Assembly (NCBI GenBank): GCA_928724745.1
Contig: CAKMXJ010000037.1
Coordinates: 1,116,001 to 1,180,000 of the forward strand
Direction of reading: 5' to 3'
Length of the DNA stretch: 64,000 nt
From: Anthracocystis setariae
Lineage: Eukaryota; Basidiomycota; Ustilaginomycetes; Ustilaginales; Ustilaginaceae
Positions 10,167 to 20,956 of this stretch are shown piece after piece (position 1 is the stretch's first letter; each line of letters begins with the position of its first letter). The notes beneath the pieces are model-generated. The model had not been told where the DNA came from and did not search any database. It worked only from the letters and a program-made list of their open reading frames with translations. The translations under genes were made by a program, and so were the position numbers.

Positions 10167-11930
10167 ATGTCATTCTCTGAGCTGTTCAACATCTCGCGCA
10201 CGGTTCGGCGCGACAAGGCTCGCGAACAGGATCTCATCCCACAGTCCTCGCCATCAAACTCAGTAGCGTCAAGGCTCTGTAACATCTGCTTTACCAGTGA
10301 CGCCAGCTACAACTGTCCACAATGCAACATTCCGTATTGCTCGCTCGAGTGCTTCCGTCGACGTGAACATCAACAGTGCTCGACCGCATTCTCTTCGTCT
10401 TCGGTCCGTCTGGCTGCAAACACCCCTCAGCTCGAGGCGGACGAACTGGATCGGCGAAATGTAGTCGACATCCTCAGTCGCTTAGAAAGCAACGAGAAGG
10501 ATGCAATTCAGATGCAACGTGATGCGGAGGAGGACAACAGCGAGGATGAAGACAACATCGAAGCGTTCCACGGGTCAGATGTCACCGAGGAACAGATCGA
10601 GAATGCCTCAACCCAAGAGCTACTCGACCTTCTTCCACCTCGACAGAGGCTCAAGTTCTTAGAAGCCGTCAAGACTCCTAAATCCGCTGCAAAACTGATG
10701 GAGAAACTTGACAGGAAAGCAGATCGGAGAGCTAAGCAATCTTCGCTCGGAACCAGAAGCAGCGCCCTCATCACATCGCAGCCGCCAACCGATCAGAACT
10801 TAAGGCAGCAATTTAACGAGAAAGTCTGGCAAGCATCGCCATGGTTTGACAAACCAGACGCTTTCCCAAGCTTCTTGGACGCGGAGTCACTGGAAGTATC
10901 TGCTTTCGTGGCATCCATTGCCAAGATCGTATCGAGCCGCAGTCCAATGCCTTCTGTCGCGATGGTCGAGTCAACTTGTATCGATCTGACGTACAATCTG
11001 TGTGCGGTTTCAATGGCTTATGCGTATATACTCCGGCACATGGATGTTGAAAGTCTGTCGTGGGCTTTGAATCGTCCCGTCAAGCAGAGCGTTGTCGATG
11101 CGAACGACTTGGCTTCATCTCTCGGGTTGTCCGAATTACCCATCACCAATTCCACAGATGATGACGACGATGAGCCCCCGCCACTCGAGCCTGATGAACC
11201 TGCCGCGCTTCCATCACCCCTACCGTCCACTTGCCTCCCAGCTTCCAAATTGCGAGATCCAGATCCTACAGCTGTGGCTAGCGACATTTTGGACCAGCTG
11301 CACACATTGGTACCGTTCCTCTTTACGCAGCCGTTCCAACCCGGCAACCGAATCTCCGGCGGCAGCAGGGATGCAAGTAAACTCGTGCTTACGTCAGTCG
11401 ACGATGCATGTCTCTCGCTCATCTCGCGACTCTCTCTCGATTCGGATCTGAGTCAAGGTGCGGGGGTTGATGCACTCCGGCTTCGACTTCTTCAAGATCT
11501 TGATATGCTGCTGACTGTTGAGTCGCTGGTTCCGACTTTTGGACTCGGAGAGACCCACCTTACCAAGTATCGGGTGGCAGCGAAACTAGCCGTCCGAGGT
11601 TTATCACCACAGCAGGCGTTTGTCGCAGCTCAGACTTCATCGCTGCTCAACGCTGTCGCCGATCTACACGTGTTCCTAGATCGCGCATCAAGTCTTTCTT
11701 CAGACCTACGTGCGAGTGCAAGGTTTGCACAGCGCAAACTCTGCTTCTACCTCGCCACCACTTACCTCGCCAACACCGCTACCGCATCCCAACATTGCCG
11801 CAAACTCCGTCAACATGTCCAACACGCCATTCATACCCTGCAAAACCAACTTCAAGTCACAAAACAGGCTGACAACCTCGCAGCCGCAGTGAATCTGCTC
11901 AACACAACCACCAGTATTGATCCCAATTAA
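10167..11930 (+). CDS. HIT-type zinc-finger protein, ZNHIT2-like
   Basis: This 587-residue protein has an N-terminal HIT finger with ligands C38, C41, C50, C53, C58, C62, H68 and C71 (spacing CX2C-X8-CX2C-X4-CX3C-X5-HX2C), exactly the zf-HIT pattern. The rest is helical with an acidic loop (DDDDDEPPPLEPDEP, about residues 331-345). The segment TQELLDLLPPRQRLKFLEAV after the finger is typical of ZNHIT2-like members, which work with the R2TP/Rvb1-Rvb2 chaperone in assembling U5 snRNP and box C/D snoRNPs. A single exon; the ATG at 10167 opens with MSFSELFNISRTVRRD. The ZNHIT2 assignment rests on the finger plus overall length; other HIT-finger proteins are shorter. Confidence 0.8.
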   Translation: MSFSELFNISRTVRRDKAREQDLIPQSSPSNSVASRLCNICFTSDASYNCPQCNIPYCSLECFRRREHQQCSTAFSSSSVRLAANTPQLEADELDRRNVVDILSRLESNEKDAIQMQRDAEEDNSEDEDNIEAFHGSDVTEEQIENASTQELLDLLPPRQRLKFLEAVKTPKSAAKLMEKLDRKADRRAKQSSLGTRSSALITSQPPTDQNLRQQFNEKVWQASPWFDKPDAFPSFLDAESLEVSAFVASIAKIVSSRSPMPSVAMVESTCIDLTYNLCAVSMAYAYILRHMDVESLSWALNRPVKQSVVDANDLASSLGLSELPITNSTDDDDDEPPPLEPDEPAALPSPLPSTCLPASKLRDPDPTAVASDILDQLHTLVPFLFTQPFQPGNRISGGSRDASKLVLTSVDDACLSLISRLSLDSDLSQGAGVDALRLRLLQDLDMLLTVESLVPTFGLGETHLTKYRVAAKLAVRGLSPQQAFVAAQTSSLLNAVADLHVFLDRASSLSSDLRASARFAQRKLCFYLATTYLANTATASQHCRKLRQHVQHAIHTLQNQLQVTKQADNLAAAVNLLNTTTSIDPN

Positions 11931-12210
11931 GCAAGACAGCCCCGCATGCCATCCAGGCCACTTTTCCGCACGTACCAACGCCGCCGTGGTGCCCTGGACT
12001 TGTACGCTGACTTCCGATCCGCACAATCGTCACAGACACCATCAATGACCAGACGAGAAGGAACAATGAATTTTGCTCGAGTGAAACAATGCGCAAGACG
12101 AAGGACATGGACAGTGTGAATTGGCGAGACAAGATTGGACCAGAGACATACGATAGAAAAGACAACGGACACTGCTGAACTGCAAGTGGGCTGCTAGCCA
12201 AGTCACCCGC

Positions 12211-15200
12211 TCAACGCGTAGAGTAAATGACGTGCATGGAGGTGTCGATGGGAAGGGGATACTCTTCGCTTTTGTTCGAGATGAAGTAAGGCAACTTCTC
12301 GTTGGCGGTGGGTCCAACATCCGTGACAATGGGAGGCGAACTCGTAGGGGCCATAGCAAGGTTTGCGTGCTGGAAGAATTGCTTGGCCATGACAGGCAAA
12401 GCAACCTCGAGGATTGCCTGGGTGGGAGCATCGCCCAGACCAAGGCGGACAGGCAAGTTGTTGCTGGGAGCGAAAGCGTGAGGATCCTTTGAGAGCTGCG
12501 GGTCGCGGTACAGAGCATCTGCCGAGACGTAGATGCCGTCGCCGACCTCGACGCGAACCTTGGCGCCATCCGCATCGGGCAGGTTGACTGCCTGCACAGC
12601 GAAGCTCGCTCGAGGAGGCGTGATGGCGTTGACGCGGTAAGCTTCCATAAGACGCTTGCGCAATTCGGCGTTGGAAGCAGGATCATTCCTAAGGCTCAAG
12701 GCGTGCATAGCCGCGAGCTGATCAGCGTTCTCCTCTCGCAGGAACCACTTGAAAGCCTGCATGAGAACGAGCGACTGCGTGGCAGTGAGAGACACCATCA
12801 TGTACAGGCAGTCGCGGACAAGATCGTCGTTGGATTTGCCCGAAGTAAGGAGAGTGTGGTAGAATTGCCTGGCCAGGCCGTTCACAGCAATGTTTCCAGG
12901 CCCACCGAGAACGTTGGAAATGCTCTGAACAACGGAGATGACGGGCGAAAGAATACCTTCGACGGTGTGCAAACGAGCCCAGATGAGGTTCTTGAGGCGA
13001 CGTGTGCAAGCTTCGGATTCCTCCTCGAGACGCCAGGTCTGGTGGCTCTGGAAGTCGAACGAGCCGTACATGGCATATGCCAGCGGCTTGGCGAGCGCGT
13101 TGAAGAGCTCGCCAGCGTCCATGCCAATGTGGGGTCCGTGGCTTCCAGGCGTGAGGAGACCAAAGAGCTTGGAAGTGAATTGGGCCGAAACAGTGTTGAC
13201 CACCTCGAGGAGGTTCACAATCTTCTGATGCCCCGCGGGCGAGGCAGGGATACTGCGATCCTTCATAATGTCTCTGGTGTTGACGCTGTAGAATTCGACC
13301 ACTTCGTCCTGCCATCGTGGGATAGAGTGCAGCGCCGAAGCCATGAGGCTCTCATCGTACGACACTTTGGGCATGGCGAGGAAGAATTTCGGGTCTTCAA
13401 GGATCGTCTTGCTGGCAGAATAAGACTCGATAGCATGCCAGGTACGAGCGGTGGCAGGGTAACTCGTGTCGTAGTGCTCAAGCGTTCCCTTCTCGGTCAA
13501 CATGGCGACGGTCTTGTCGGGAATGCTGAAGGGATAGAGGGCGTAGATCGAGTTGTAGGGGAACTGACCAGGCAGCGCCATCATGATGAGCTTGCCTACC
13601 ATGCCGCGAGAGCCAGGCTGAGGCTTGACGGCGTACTCATAGCCACGACTGGTCATGTTGGCGGCAGAGAAGTCGTTGGTGGAGAAACGGTCGCCACGGG
13701 TGAGCGCGGCTGCATCGCTCAGGATACCGCGAGAGATGGTGTAGCCCGGGCAAAGACCACTGCCGGGCATGCTGGGCTTGGCAGCCTCGCACATGAGACC
13801 TGGGTACAGTTCGAGGTTGTCGATGTCACCGTAGAGCATCTCTGCGGCTTTGGCCACTTTCGGATCCGGGTTCCATTCGGAAAAGGAAGAGAAAGTCTTG
13901 AGGCCGAGAAAGTTGCGGAACTCGTTCATGGTGCAGAGGGCCCACTCCTTGCGTGAAGTCATCATACCCAGGATCTCGATAGGACGGAACCAGGCCGGAT
14001 GGCCGCGGGCGCGGAAGGCAGAAGCTACCTCGCTGGTGGCGTCCTTGATGACCTGAGCCAAGACAGCGTCACTGAATTTGCCCTGAGCATCTCTCTCCCA
14101 ATCGTGAAGGTTCCATTCACTTGGATCGTGCGAGAGAATGTTTTGCTTGATTTTGCCTGCTGCTTGAACGAACTCGATTGGACTGACCTGCTCGGGAGCC
14201 TTGCCCGGGAACGTGGATTCCAAGAACGAGTTCATCCATTTCTCATCGGCCTGAGAAACGGCAGCGTGCCAACGGTAGAGGAGAGAGAACTCGGCTGCGA
14301 CCGAGTTACCCATGCCACGCTCAAGACTGCCACGACCTCCGACATTCTTGATCACCTCGACGGGGTTGACGTACCATTCAGAGTCGTTGGAGTTGAGGAT
14401 GACGGGAATGTAGTCGCGAAGAATGATGTTCAGGAAGAGGCCACAGTTGACGAGGCGAGCGAGACCAAAGAGCTCGTCGTCAAGCGCCTTGCCCTCCAGA
14501 GTATCGAAGCGACCATTCTCGTTGACCTCGTAGAGTCGCTTGGCGATCGAATTGTGGCTACGGCTGAAGAGAACGCCAAGCGCGGCGGTGGCCGGAGGCA
14601 TCATGGTCAGACGCCAATCGCCGATGGTGTCCGGCTTGAGAAGGCCGAGCGTGTTGGTGCGCACCTTGGACTGTTCCTCCTCATTGGCGCCGTAGACCAC
14701 TTGCAGATCAAGGTAGGACGAATGCTCGTTGTAGACAGCCGTCTTGGTGTCATTGGGACCAGGACGATGAGTGGCAAAAATGTCGTGGATAATGATGTTG
14801 GCAAAGTTGAAGAGGAGCGAGCTGATGCCAGAAGGATGAGGCTCGAAGCTCTGACGGGCAAACAGAAGATCAAAAACGGTGCCGGGGTCGGGAAGGTTGA
14901 CCATCTGAGGTTGGAGTCGAGGGACGTTCTTTGCGTAGGGCTGCATCGAGGCACCAAGGTTAGGGTTGAAGATGTTGTTGTTGGAGCCGTCGGCGCTACG
15001 GAAACGGTGCTCGGGATCCATGTATGTCGAGGCAGGATGCGGCAACTGGTCCCAGATGGTGGTCATGAGGCCGTTGTTGACAGCATGGCTCACAGGCGAA
15101 TCGACAGGCATGCTTGCAAGCAGAGTCACAAGCTGCTCGAGGAGCATCTTTCGGTCGTCCAGACCGCCACCGGTCAAAGCGGACTGGATCAGGTTGGGGG

Positions 15201-15444
15201 CTTGGCCGAGCAGCTTAGCATCATTGACAAACCTGTTGCGGTTGATCTGATCGAGGAGCATTTGCAATTGATCCATCGAGGCATGAGCCGCTGCTGGGAT
15301 GTGCACCTGGGCCTTGTGCCAGGTCGACTGAGCAACTTTAGTTGCATCCGTGGTTGAGAGACCGGTTGCGTCGGTGGTGTGTTGCACCTTGTCCTGGACG
15401 TAGATCTTCATCTGCGAGACCTTGTCCGAAGCGATTGCGGCCAT
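12211..15444 (-). CDS. ssp1: Fatty-acid dioxygenase (linoleate diol synthase/Ppo type, Ssp1-like)
   Basis: A single-exon gene encoding 1077 residues. The N-terminal half is a haem peroxidase/dioxygenase domain with distal His220 (IIIHDIF), catalytic Tyr390 and proximal His393 in LLYRWH, the COX-like YxxH arrangement, so fatty-acid 8- or 10-dioxygenation is expected. The C-terminal half is P450-like: an ExxR-type motif (EAYR) is present, but the Cys haem-ligand loop is replaced by LPVRLGLGDAPT with no cysteine. Diol-synthase or hydroperoxide-isomerase activity of the P450 part is therefore probably lost. Ustilago maydis Ssp1, an abundant teliospore lipid-body protein related to linoleate diol synthase, is the best match I recall. 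The gene is convergent with the HIT-finger gene. Confidence 0.88.
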   Translation of the reverse strand: MAAIASDKVSQMKIYVQDKVQHTTDATGLSTTDATKVAQSTWHKAQVHIPAAAHASMDQLQMLLDQINRNRFVNDAKLLGQAPNLIQSALTGGGLDDRKMLLEQLVTLLASMPVDSPVSHAVNNGLMTTIWDQLPHPASTYMDPEHRFRSADGSNNNIFNPNLGASMQPYAKNVPRLQPQMVNLPDPGTVFDLLFARQSFEPHPSGISSLLFNFANIIIHDIFATHRPGPNDTKTAVYNEHSSYLDLQVVYGANEEEQSKVRTNTLGLLKPDTIGDWRLTMMPPATAALGVLFSRSHNSIAKRLYEVNENGRFDTLEGKALDDELFGLARLVNCGLFLNIILRDYIPVILNSNDSEWYVNPVEVIKNVGGRGSLERGMGNSVAAEFSLLYRWHAAVSQADEKWMNSFLESTFPGKAPEQVSPIEFVQAAGKIKQNILSHDPSEWNLHDWERDAQGKFSDAVLAQVIKDATSEVASAFRARGHPAWFRPIEILGMMTSRKEWALCTMNEFRNFLGLKTFSSFSEWNPDPKVAKAAEMLYGDIDNLELYPGLMCEAAKPSMPGSGLCPGYTISRGILSDAAALTRGDRFSTNDFSAANMTSRGYEYAVKPQPGSRGMVGKLIMMALPGQFPYNSIYALYPFSIPDKTVAMLTEKGTLEHYDTSYPATARTWHAIESYSASKTILEDPKFFLAMPKVSYDESLMASALHSIPRWQDEVVEFYSVNTRDIMKDRSIPASPAGHQKIVNLLEVVNTVSAQFTSKLFGLLTPGSHGPHIGMDAGELFNALAKPLAYAMYGSFDFQSHQTWRLEEESEACTRRLKNLIWARLHTVEGILSPVISVVQSISNVLGGPGNIAVNGLARQFYHTLLTSGKSNDDLVRDCLYMMVSLTATQSLVLMQAFKWFLREENADQLAAMHALSLRNDPASNAELRKRLMEAYRVNAITPPRASFAVQAVNLPDADGAKVRVEVGDGIYVSADALYRDPQLSKDPHAFAPSNNLPVRLGLGDAPTQAILEVALPVMAKQFFQHANLAMAPTSSPPIVTDVGPTANEKLPYFISNKSEEYPLPIDTSMHVIYSTR

Positions 15445-15698
15445 GTTGAGGGTATACGGAGGTGTGCGAAGGATCGCTTACACCACGATGGGATAGGATT
15501 GGTGGAGATCGCTGCTGAGATGATGAACAAGCTATGGCTGTGTTTCTCTCTGAGATGACAAGAAGACAGGAGACTCGGAACAGAAGGCACGAGTCAGGAG
15601 GACAGGGCGATCAGAAACGAGAGGAGGGAGGGAGGAGCAAAGCAAAGGATGAAGAAGATGTTGGATGAGAGGTGGCGGTCACGAGTCCGAGCGGGTCG

Positions 15699-15705
15699 TT
15701 ATATA
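15699..15705 (-). promoter_or_regulatory. TATA-like element upstream of ssp1
   Basis: TATATAA on the minus strand, about 255 bp upstream of the ssp1 ATG. Position and sequence are compatible with a TATA box of a strongly induced gene, given a leader of roughly 200 nt. Not proven. Confidence 0.3.
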
Positions 15706-16269
15706 TCATATTCAGATGGGTGGAGAGTTGGCTGCGACAATCGAGCTCAGGGCAACAAGCAACGGACTGGACTGGATTGGATTGGACTGCAATAGCCATC
15801 ATCCGGCTTGAGGCGTTTGTCAGCCAAAGGGGAACTTGTTTGGCTCGCTGAGCAAAGGCACTCGAGATCTACGGTACAGTAGGGTACATTCTCAAGTCAA
15901 CGGGACCCTTCCGGCGAGGCCAAGGAGAATCGACAGCGACGTCTGTGCTTTTGCAGCCGGACGGCCAGGGTCCTGAAGAAGAAGAAGAACAAGAAGAAAA
16001 ACATAACGGCTGTTCCGTACTGAACTGTACTGTGCTGTGCTGTAGGCGAGGGCTTCACATGCATGATTTCAGCCGACGTCGGAGAACATGTGCGCGTGTT
16101 GGGTTGGATGAATGGACAATAATAGTGAATTGTTCACACGCTCCACGATGCCACAGAGTCGTCACGGGCTCGCCTGGTTGCGCCGGGACGGCTTGATCGA
16201 TCAAGAACTAGTCCAGGAGTGACTGTACTGTACGGTACAGGACGAAACGCTACCTTTCACGCTTTCACT

Positions 16270-16295
16270 GCACCGTACCGTACCGTACCGTATAC
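16270..16295. repeat. CCGTA pentamer array
   Basis: Tandem units of the form CCGTA (about four) ending in TATAC. This is one of several pentamer clusters in intergenic DNA of this window. Confidence 0.7.
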
Positions 16296-16807
16296 AATGG
16301 AACGAGGGTTCTTTTAGACAGCCATTGTTATGGCTCTGGTCGGCTCGCGAACCCCTTGATTTATCCGGCTGTTCCGTCGACTGCTGATGTCACCAAGGCC
16401 TAGCCAGGCTATTGACTCGATCTACGCCTTCACAGCGCCTGATTCAGCCGGTGCTTCTGCTCTTTCGACGTGGTGCTGAAATGCACTTTACTTTTGTGTA
16501 AGTGCTGGGTGTCGAGGACGAGATGGGGATAGTCAGAGCCACTCGAGCAACCGAATTGTGATACGCGAGCGGTATGCAGGCAGAGTACATTAGTCAAGCA
16601 AGCCACACTGCCCTTAGTGATGCCATGGGAGCAAGCTGGTCAGCCGAAGAAAGCGCCATGAGATTGTGGAAAGAGCCGTTGGCATGATGATGGGCTTCAG
16701 TGCATCCGCACCATTATTGTGATTGTAGCCTAAAGTGTATGCTTTAAGTGGACCCTATCCAGGATATCTGTTCTTCCTTTCTGTGAACTGTCATCTTCCC
16801 TCCTTTT

Positions 16808-16809
<2 letters not shown>

Positions 16810-16841
<32 letters not shown>
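16810..16841 (+). repeat. Homopolymer T32
   Basis: An uninterrupted run of 32 thymines in the gene-poor region, read directly; length may be affected by sequencing. Confidence 0.9.
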
Positions 16842-18668
16842 CCTCTTTCCCTTTTTGTTTCCATGATCCCGCGCTGCGGGGTGAGTCCCGTGTGTCCAAG
16901 GAAAAACGCAAAACCTTAAATGTCAGAGAGGCGGTTTCGACTGGCGTGAAGCGTGGTGTCTTTGGGCCTCGCGCAAGCATTACCATACTGCTGCAGTACT
17001 GAACCGGTTCAGGTACAGCAACACAGTAGAAAATGTGAAAACACAACGTCAAGAAAAGCCAAGCTTCCGAGCGAGCCAATCTGTGCTTGGCCGTCGTCCG
17101 TGTGGAAGCGAAAGGCTCAAGTCGAAGGACCCTGGGGTTGTGACACGCAGCTCGTTTGTTGCTGGTCATTGGCGCTTACAACGTCTCGATTCAGTGTCCA
17201 TCACCGCTACCGCCTCCCTACCTTCTTTCGCCAACATTGCAGCACGTTCGACCTTCGAAGCCCGTGCGCATGATGGAAGGGTTGAACATAGGATCGCAGC
17301 AGTGCAGCTCTGCTCTACTACGATTTGAGTGAGCTTCGTTGCATGAACTGTGTAGTTGTCTTTGTTGCCAACCATCAATGCGTCAGGATCAACTATGTTG
17401 TAGTGTTGGGCAGCAGATCGGTTGTTTGATCTTGCTGACGAGTCCTCTGTTCAGCTGGAGTGTATTTACAACTTTCAACATCGAGAAGCTTTGAGTCAGA
17501 TGACTCCTCACTTCAAAACCCGAGCGCAACCGATCTTCACAATCGCTCTACTTGGAACAAGTCGTTGGCTGGCAAGGAAAGGATGCTGTTGATGCACCAA
17601 AATATCTTCAGCTTAGAGCTGACATCTCGGCCGGTGAGGTTCTGAACGTGAAAGAAAAACACATCGCGGAGTCGCTCAGAATCCAGAATGTTTGCGTTTC
17701 AGTAGAGCAAACAGGTCGAGCTATCAGCTGGCTTGGCAGGGTGGCGTGATGCTGAAATCAGACAACGGCTGCTAAAGGTCCGCAGCAAAGCGTCCCGTTT
17801 CTAAGTTTGATGCCGTTCCCAATCTCGGAACAAGCGCAACGGACCAGCCGAACACAGTATTTCTTGTGTATCACTAAGTATCTGTAAGCTCGCCCTTCAA
17901 GGTGTGAATGTGCGAAATCGATTGATGGCAGCGCAAGAGAGGACATCGCCTAGATTCCGTTTCGAAACGACTCAAGATCGGGCGCGTCACCAAACCTCCA
18001 CCTGCGATCTATTTTCGCACGTCCCCCAAATATAGACAAAAATGCACTTACTTGTCGCCCGATCGTGTCACTGTACCATACACCGACCCGTTCAATACGG
18101 CATACAATGACCGCGCTCAGGCGTGAAAGAGGGGCTCTGTCAGTCATTCCAAACACGTCTCAACCTTTCACCATCTGCAACTTTGCAACTTCTCAGAGCT
18201 TGCTTCGATCTTTACCTTCGACTCAAAACTCAATTGGCTCAGCCAACATACAAGTGAGTTCACGCCTTCCGCAGTCAAAGCCACATATGCGCCAATAACC
18301 ATCAGCAAGAAACGCTGCTCCTCGAGACATGTGCAACCAAACCACGCTCGTCGCTATCGATGCTCGTCGAGCCATTCAATACCGCAGCGCATTCGCGTTG
18401 GTGCCACAACCGACCCAAAGGCCTGCCTTGAAGCTTGTTGACTCAAGCACCATCGCACACGATCAAATGCCATACTCGGTCTCCAGACTAGGTGGTCTTG
18501 ACTCTTTCTTATCGTGCCTCTGACAGTCAACTGACGCAATAACGCCCCTTCTTGTCTCTCAAACATCGCTGCAAACATCAAACCCAACTTCTCTCACCGA
18601 CCTTTGCAACCAAAACTTCTTTACGATGACCTAGTCGCGGCTTCAGTGCCATTGAACCGTCTTTCGGC

Positions 18669-19555
18669 ATGGCTAAAAGTGAGCTTTCATCACCATTTCT
18701 TCGACGCCAGATCATACATCACTAACCGACTTGGTCGTATCTTGCCCATCTCACGCTCGATTGCATCTAATTCTCGTCAGTTCCACGTAACTTTCGACTC
18801 CTCGAGGAGCTCGAAAAGGGAGAAAAGGGTATCGGTGATGGAAGCTGCTCCTATGGTCTCGATGACGGCAGCGATCTCAGTGAGTGTCACCCAAGTCAAC
18901 CAATGGCATAGCATCGTCCTTGCGGCCCCGGAAGCTTCCGAATGCCATGCACGACACATGCACCCTCCTGGTGAAATCCCTCTCTTGACCTGCTATGGAC
19001 AAGACAACATCGGTCAAGATCTAGCCACTAACAAAATCTTTGCTCGATCCTTTGCTCGCATCTTGGCCGCCGCTTCATGGAATAGTGATGTCCAACTGGA
19101 ACGGCACCATCATCGGTCCTGGTCACTCGGTCTTCCAGAACCGCATTTATTCGCTCAGCATCCACTGTGGGCCAAACTACCCCGATCAGCCACCCGAGGT
19201 CAAGTTCCTCACAAAGATCAACCTGCCTTGCGTCAAGTCAGACGGCCGCATCGACTACAATGCTTTGCCCATCTTTTCCAACTGGTCTCGCGACAGCACA
19301 ATCGAAACCATCCTCATTTCCTTGCGAAGGTAAGCTTCTGCATGACCCCGCCCCACCCAACTTTATCTGGCGCAGCGTTGAGAGTCGGTGGTGATCTCAC
19401 AGAATAAAACCAGATGGCGCCAATCTCGACGCACTCCGCCACACATGGGCACTTGCGCTGACCTTTGAACTCCTTTTATCTTGTCCTGTTGCAGGGAGAT
19501 GGCCTCACCCGCTAACCGCAAGCTGCCACAGCCCGCAGAGGGTGCATCCTACTAG
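18669..19555 (+). CDS. MMS2: Ubiquitin-conjugating enzyme variant Mms2/Uev1
   Basis: Four exons: 18669-18678 (10 nt, ATG GCT AAA A), 18781-18879, 19086-19329 and 19495-19555. All have GT donors, AG acceptors and matching phases, for 137 residues, the same length as yeast Mms2. The product reads as an E2 fold: [57 protein letters not shown] and a C-terminal [14 protein letters not shown]. The HPN motif and catalytic cysteine region of active E2s are missing, as in all UEVs. With Ubc13 it makes Lys63-linked chains in error-free post-replication repair (PCNA polyubiquitination). The first exon was fixed by the MAKIPRNF start and the donor at 18679. Confidence 0.95.
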
Positions 19556-19656
19556 CCGCCCTGGCCAGCAGTGTACATAGAATCCAACGAGAAATGTGAT
19601 CTTACAAAACATGCCACGCTTCTCATCTCGTCTGCCCTTACGTCGTCCTCAACCGG

Positions 19657-19664
19657 TATATATA
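19657..19664 (+). promoter_or_regulatory. TATA-like element upstream of BTB-like gene
   Basis: TATATATA lies 160 bp before the ATG at 19824, within the short gap after MMS2; a plausible TATA box only by position and sequence. Confidence 0.3.
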
Positions 19665-19823
19665 CTGGCTCCCAGCTTCTGGGCCATCCCACTCTCTTTC
19701 TTGCATCTCCTTTCCCAACGACCCCGTACTTAAGGCTTCCGCGTCCGACTCCCTCAGACTCGTCCCCTTCTGACATCAGAGCCTTCGCTTCTCATAACAA
19801 TCGACTTAAATCGCCCTAGAAGA

Positions 19824-20816
19824 ATGAGCCGTGATCACGCCAGCGAGTCAGCTAGCATCGCCACGTCGACACACCAAATGATGCACGCTTCAAACAGCTC
19901 GAGAACCATATCGCCCCGCCTGGTCGAGTCGATCAATCGAGCGATCGCAGGAGGAATCTGGGGTGATACCTGCTTTGTGGTGAAGAATCTCGCTGACCGA
20001 GCCAGCTGGACCGTATTGTATGCCGACACTCAAACTATCATCGCCCACGGTGCAGAACGCTTCGTGTCTTGGATCGCCAAGAATAGTTTTTCCACCCAAG
20101 AAGAAGCCATTCAGGCGTTGTTCCCAAGACGTTCGACCCCAACTGAGGCGTCGGCTCTGTGGATCGGCCCACAAGCATCGGCCACAGCTAGCCCCGAGGT
20201 GGCCCAAGCCCCACTGGACCGGAAAGCTCGGCGATACGTCCCCATCTCGAGCATTCCTGCAACAACTCTACACGCAGTTGTTTTGTACCTGAGCACGGGG
20301 CACATTAAGTTCGCTCGACCGAGTTTCAACTCGAAAGATGCACCCATTGATCACTTGGATTCCGCAGCAGACACGGCTGAGAACGCTAGCAAGCAGCTTG
20401 CCATCGGTGCTGTCGCAGGCGATATGACCGAGGGAAGAACCCGGAGTGATTTAGACTTTGTGCAGGGGCAAAGCATGCCTTTCATGGGAAGCAACATAGC
20501 GAGTGCTAAGTCTGTCTTCCGCGCAGCTCATACGTTGGGCCTTGGGGAACTGCAAGAAATGGCTGCCGACGTGATCCGACGTAACATCGATCCAACCAAC
20601 ATTCTCAGCGAGCTTTTCAGCTCGTTCACTTTGCAGCATCCTGATATTTTGAAGGAGCGCCTTGAGTTTGCGATCCGACATTGGAACGAAATAAAGCCGC
20701 AGGACAGGATCAAGATTGGCCAGATTATCCGCGACTGTCCGGATACAGCTGCGGTTGACAAGGTTCTTGGACGCATTCTGGCACTGACCACGATCGCGAT
20801 TTCTGACCAGAATTGA
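19824..20816 (+). CDS. BTB/POZ-like domain protein, uncharacterised
   Basis: This 330-residue single-exon protein begins MSRDHASESAS. Segment 40-75 (GGIWGDTCFVVKNLADR and the following strands) resembles the first strands of a BTB fold. Residues 130-165 (YVPISSIPATTLHAVVLYLSTGHIKF) and 230-255 (SVFRAAHTLGLGELQEMAADVIRRNI) match the core and last BTB helices, with a Ser/Ala-rich insert between. The C-terminal ~60 residues form helices like a short BACK region. Such proteins are common in smut fungi, often in families, and might be adaptors of Cullin-3 or transcription factors; neither is shown here. Function unknown. Confidence 0.7.
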   Translation: MSRDHASESASIATSTHQMMHASNSSRTISPRLVESINRAIAGGIWGDTCFVVKNLADRASWTVLYADTQTIIAHGAERFVSWIAKNSFSTQEEAIQALFPRRSTPTEASALWIGPQASATASPEVAQAPLDRKARRYVPISSIPATTLHAVVLYLSTGHIKFARPSFNSKDAPIDHLDSAADTAENASKQLAIGAVAGDMTEGRTRSDLDFVQGQSMPFMGSNIASAKSVFRAAHTLGLGELQEMAADVIRRNIDPTNILSELFSSFTLQHPDILKERLEFAIRHWNEIKPQDRIKIGQIIRDCPDTAAVDKVLGRILALTTIAISDQN

Positions 20817-20956
20817 TACCCCGTTCCTTTGGCAGACTTTGATGATAGATCCAATAATGAAATTACAGTTCAGTACCCGTTTCGGTGACGAAATTGTTTG
20901 TACAAAGAGCGCTGAAGATCGGAGCAGGTGTTCTTTTTTTTGAATGGCGAAAAGTC

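Larger units (their letters stand above)
15706..18668. other. Large gene-poor region
   Basis: About 3 kb between ssp1 and MMS2 without a supportable gene. It contains TGTAC/CCGTA pentamer clusters at about 16018-16045, 16222-16243 and 16270-16295, and a T32 run at 16810-16841. Short open frames here are low-complexity or lack family features. A tRNA or 5S gene was looked for by T-loop motif and not found. Confidence 0.5.

Noticed and set aside
12703..13956. 417-codon open frame antisense to ssp1, and similar ones antisense to myo5 (43595-44815)
   Set aside because: Antisense shadows of strongly biased coding sequence; no domain features.
15706..18600. tRNA, 5S rRNA or other RNA gene in the gene-poor region
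   Set aside because: No T-loop or box A/B pattern with a foldable acceptor stem was found by eye; a tRNAscan run would settle it.
18604..19407. 267-codon open frame across the MMS2 locus
   Set aside because: It crosses MMS2 introns in a different frame; the four-exon MMS2 model explains the conserved sequence.
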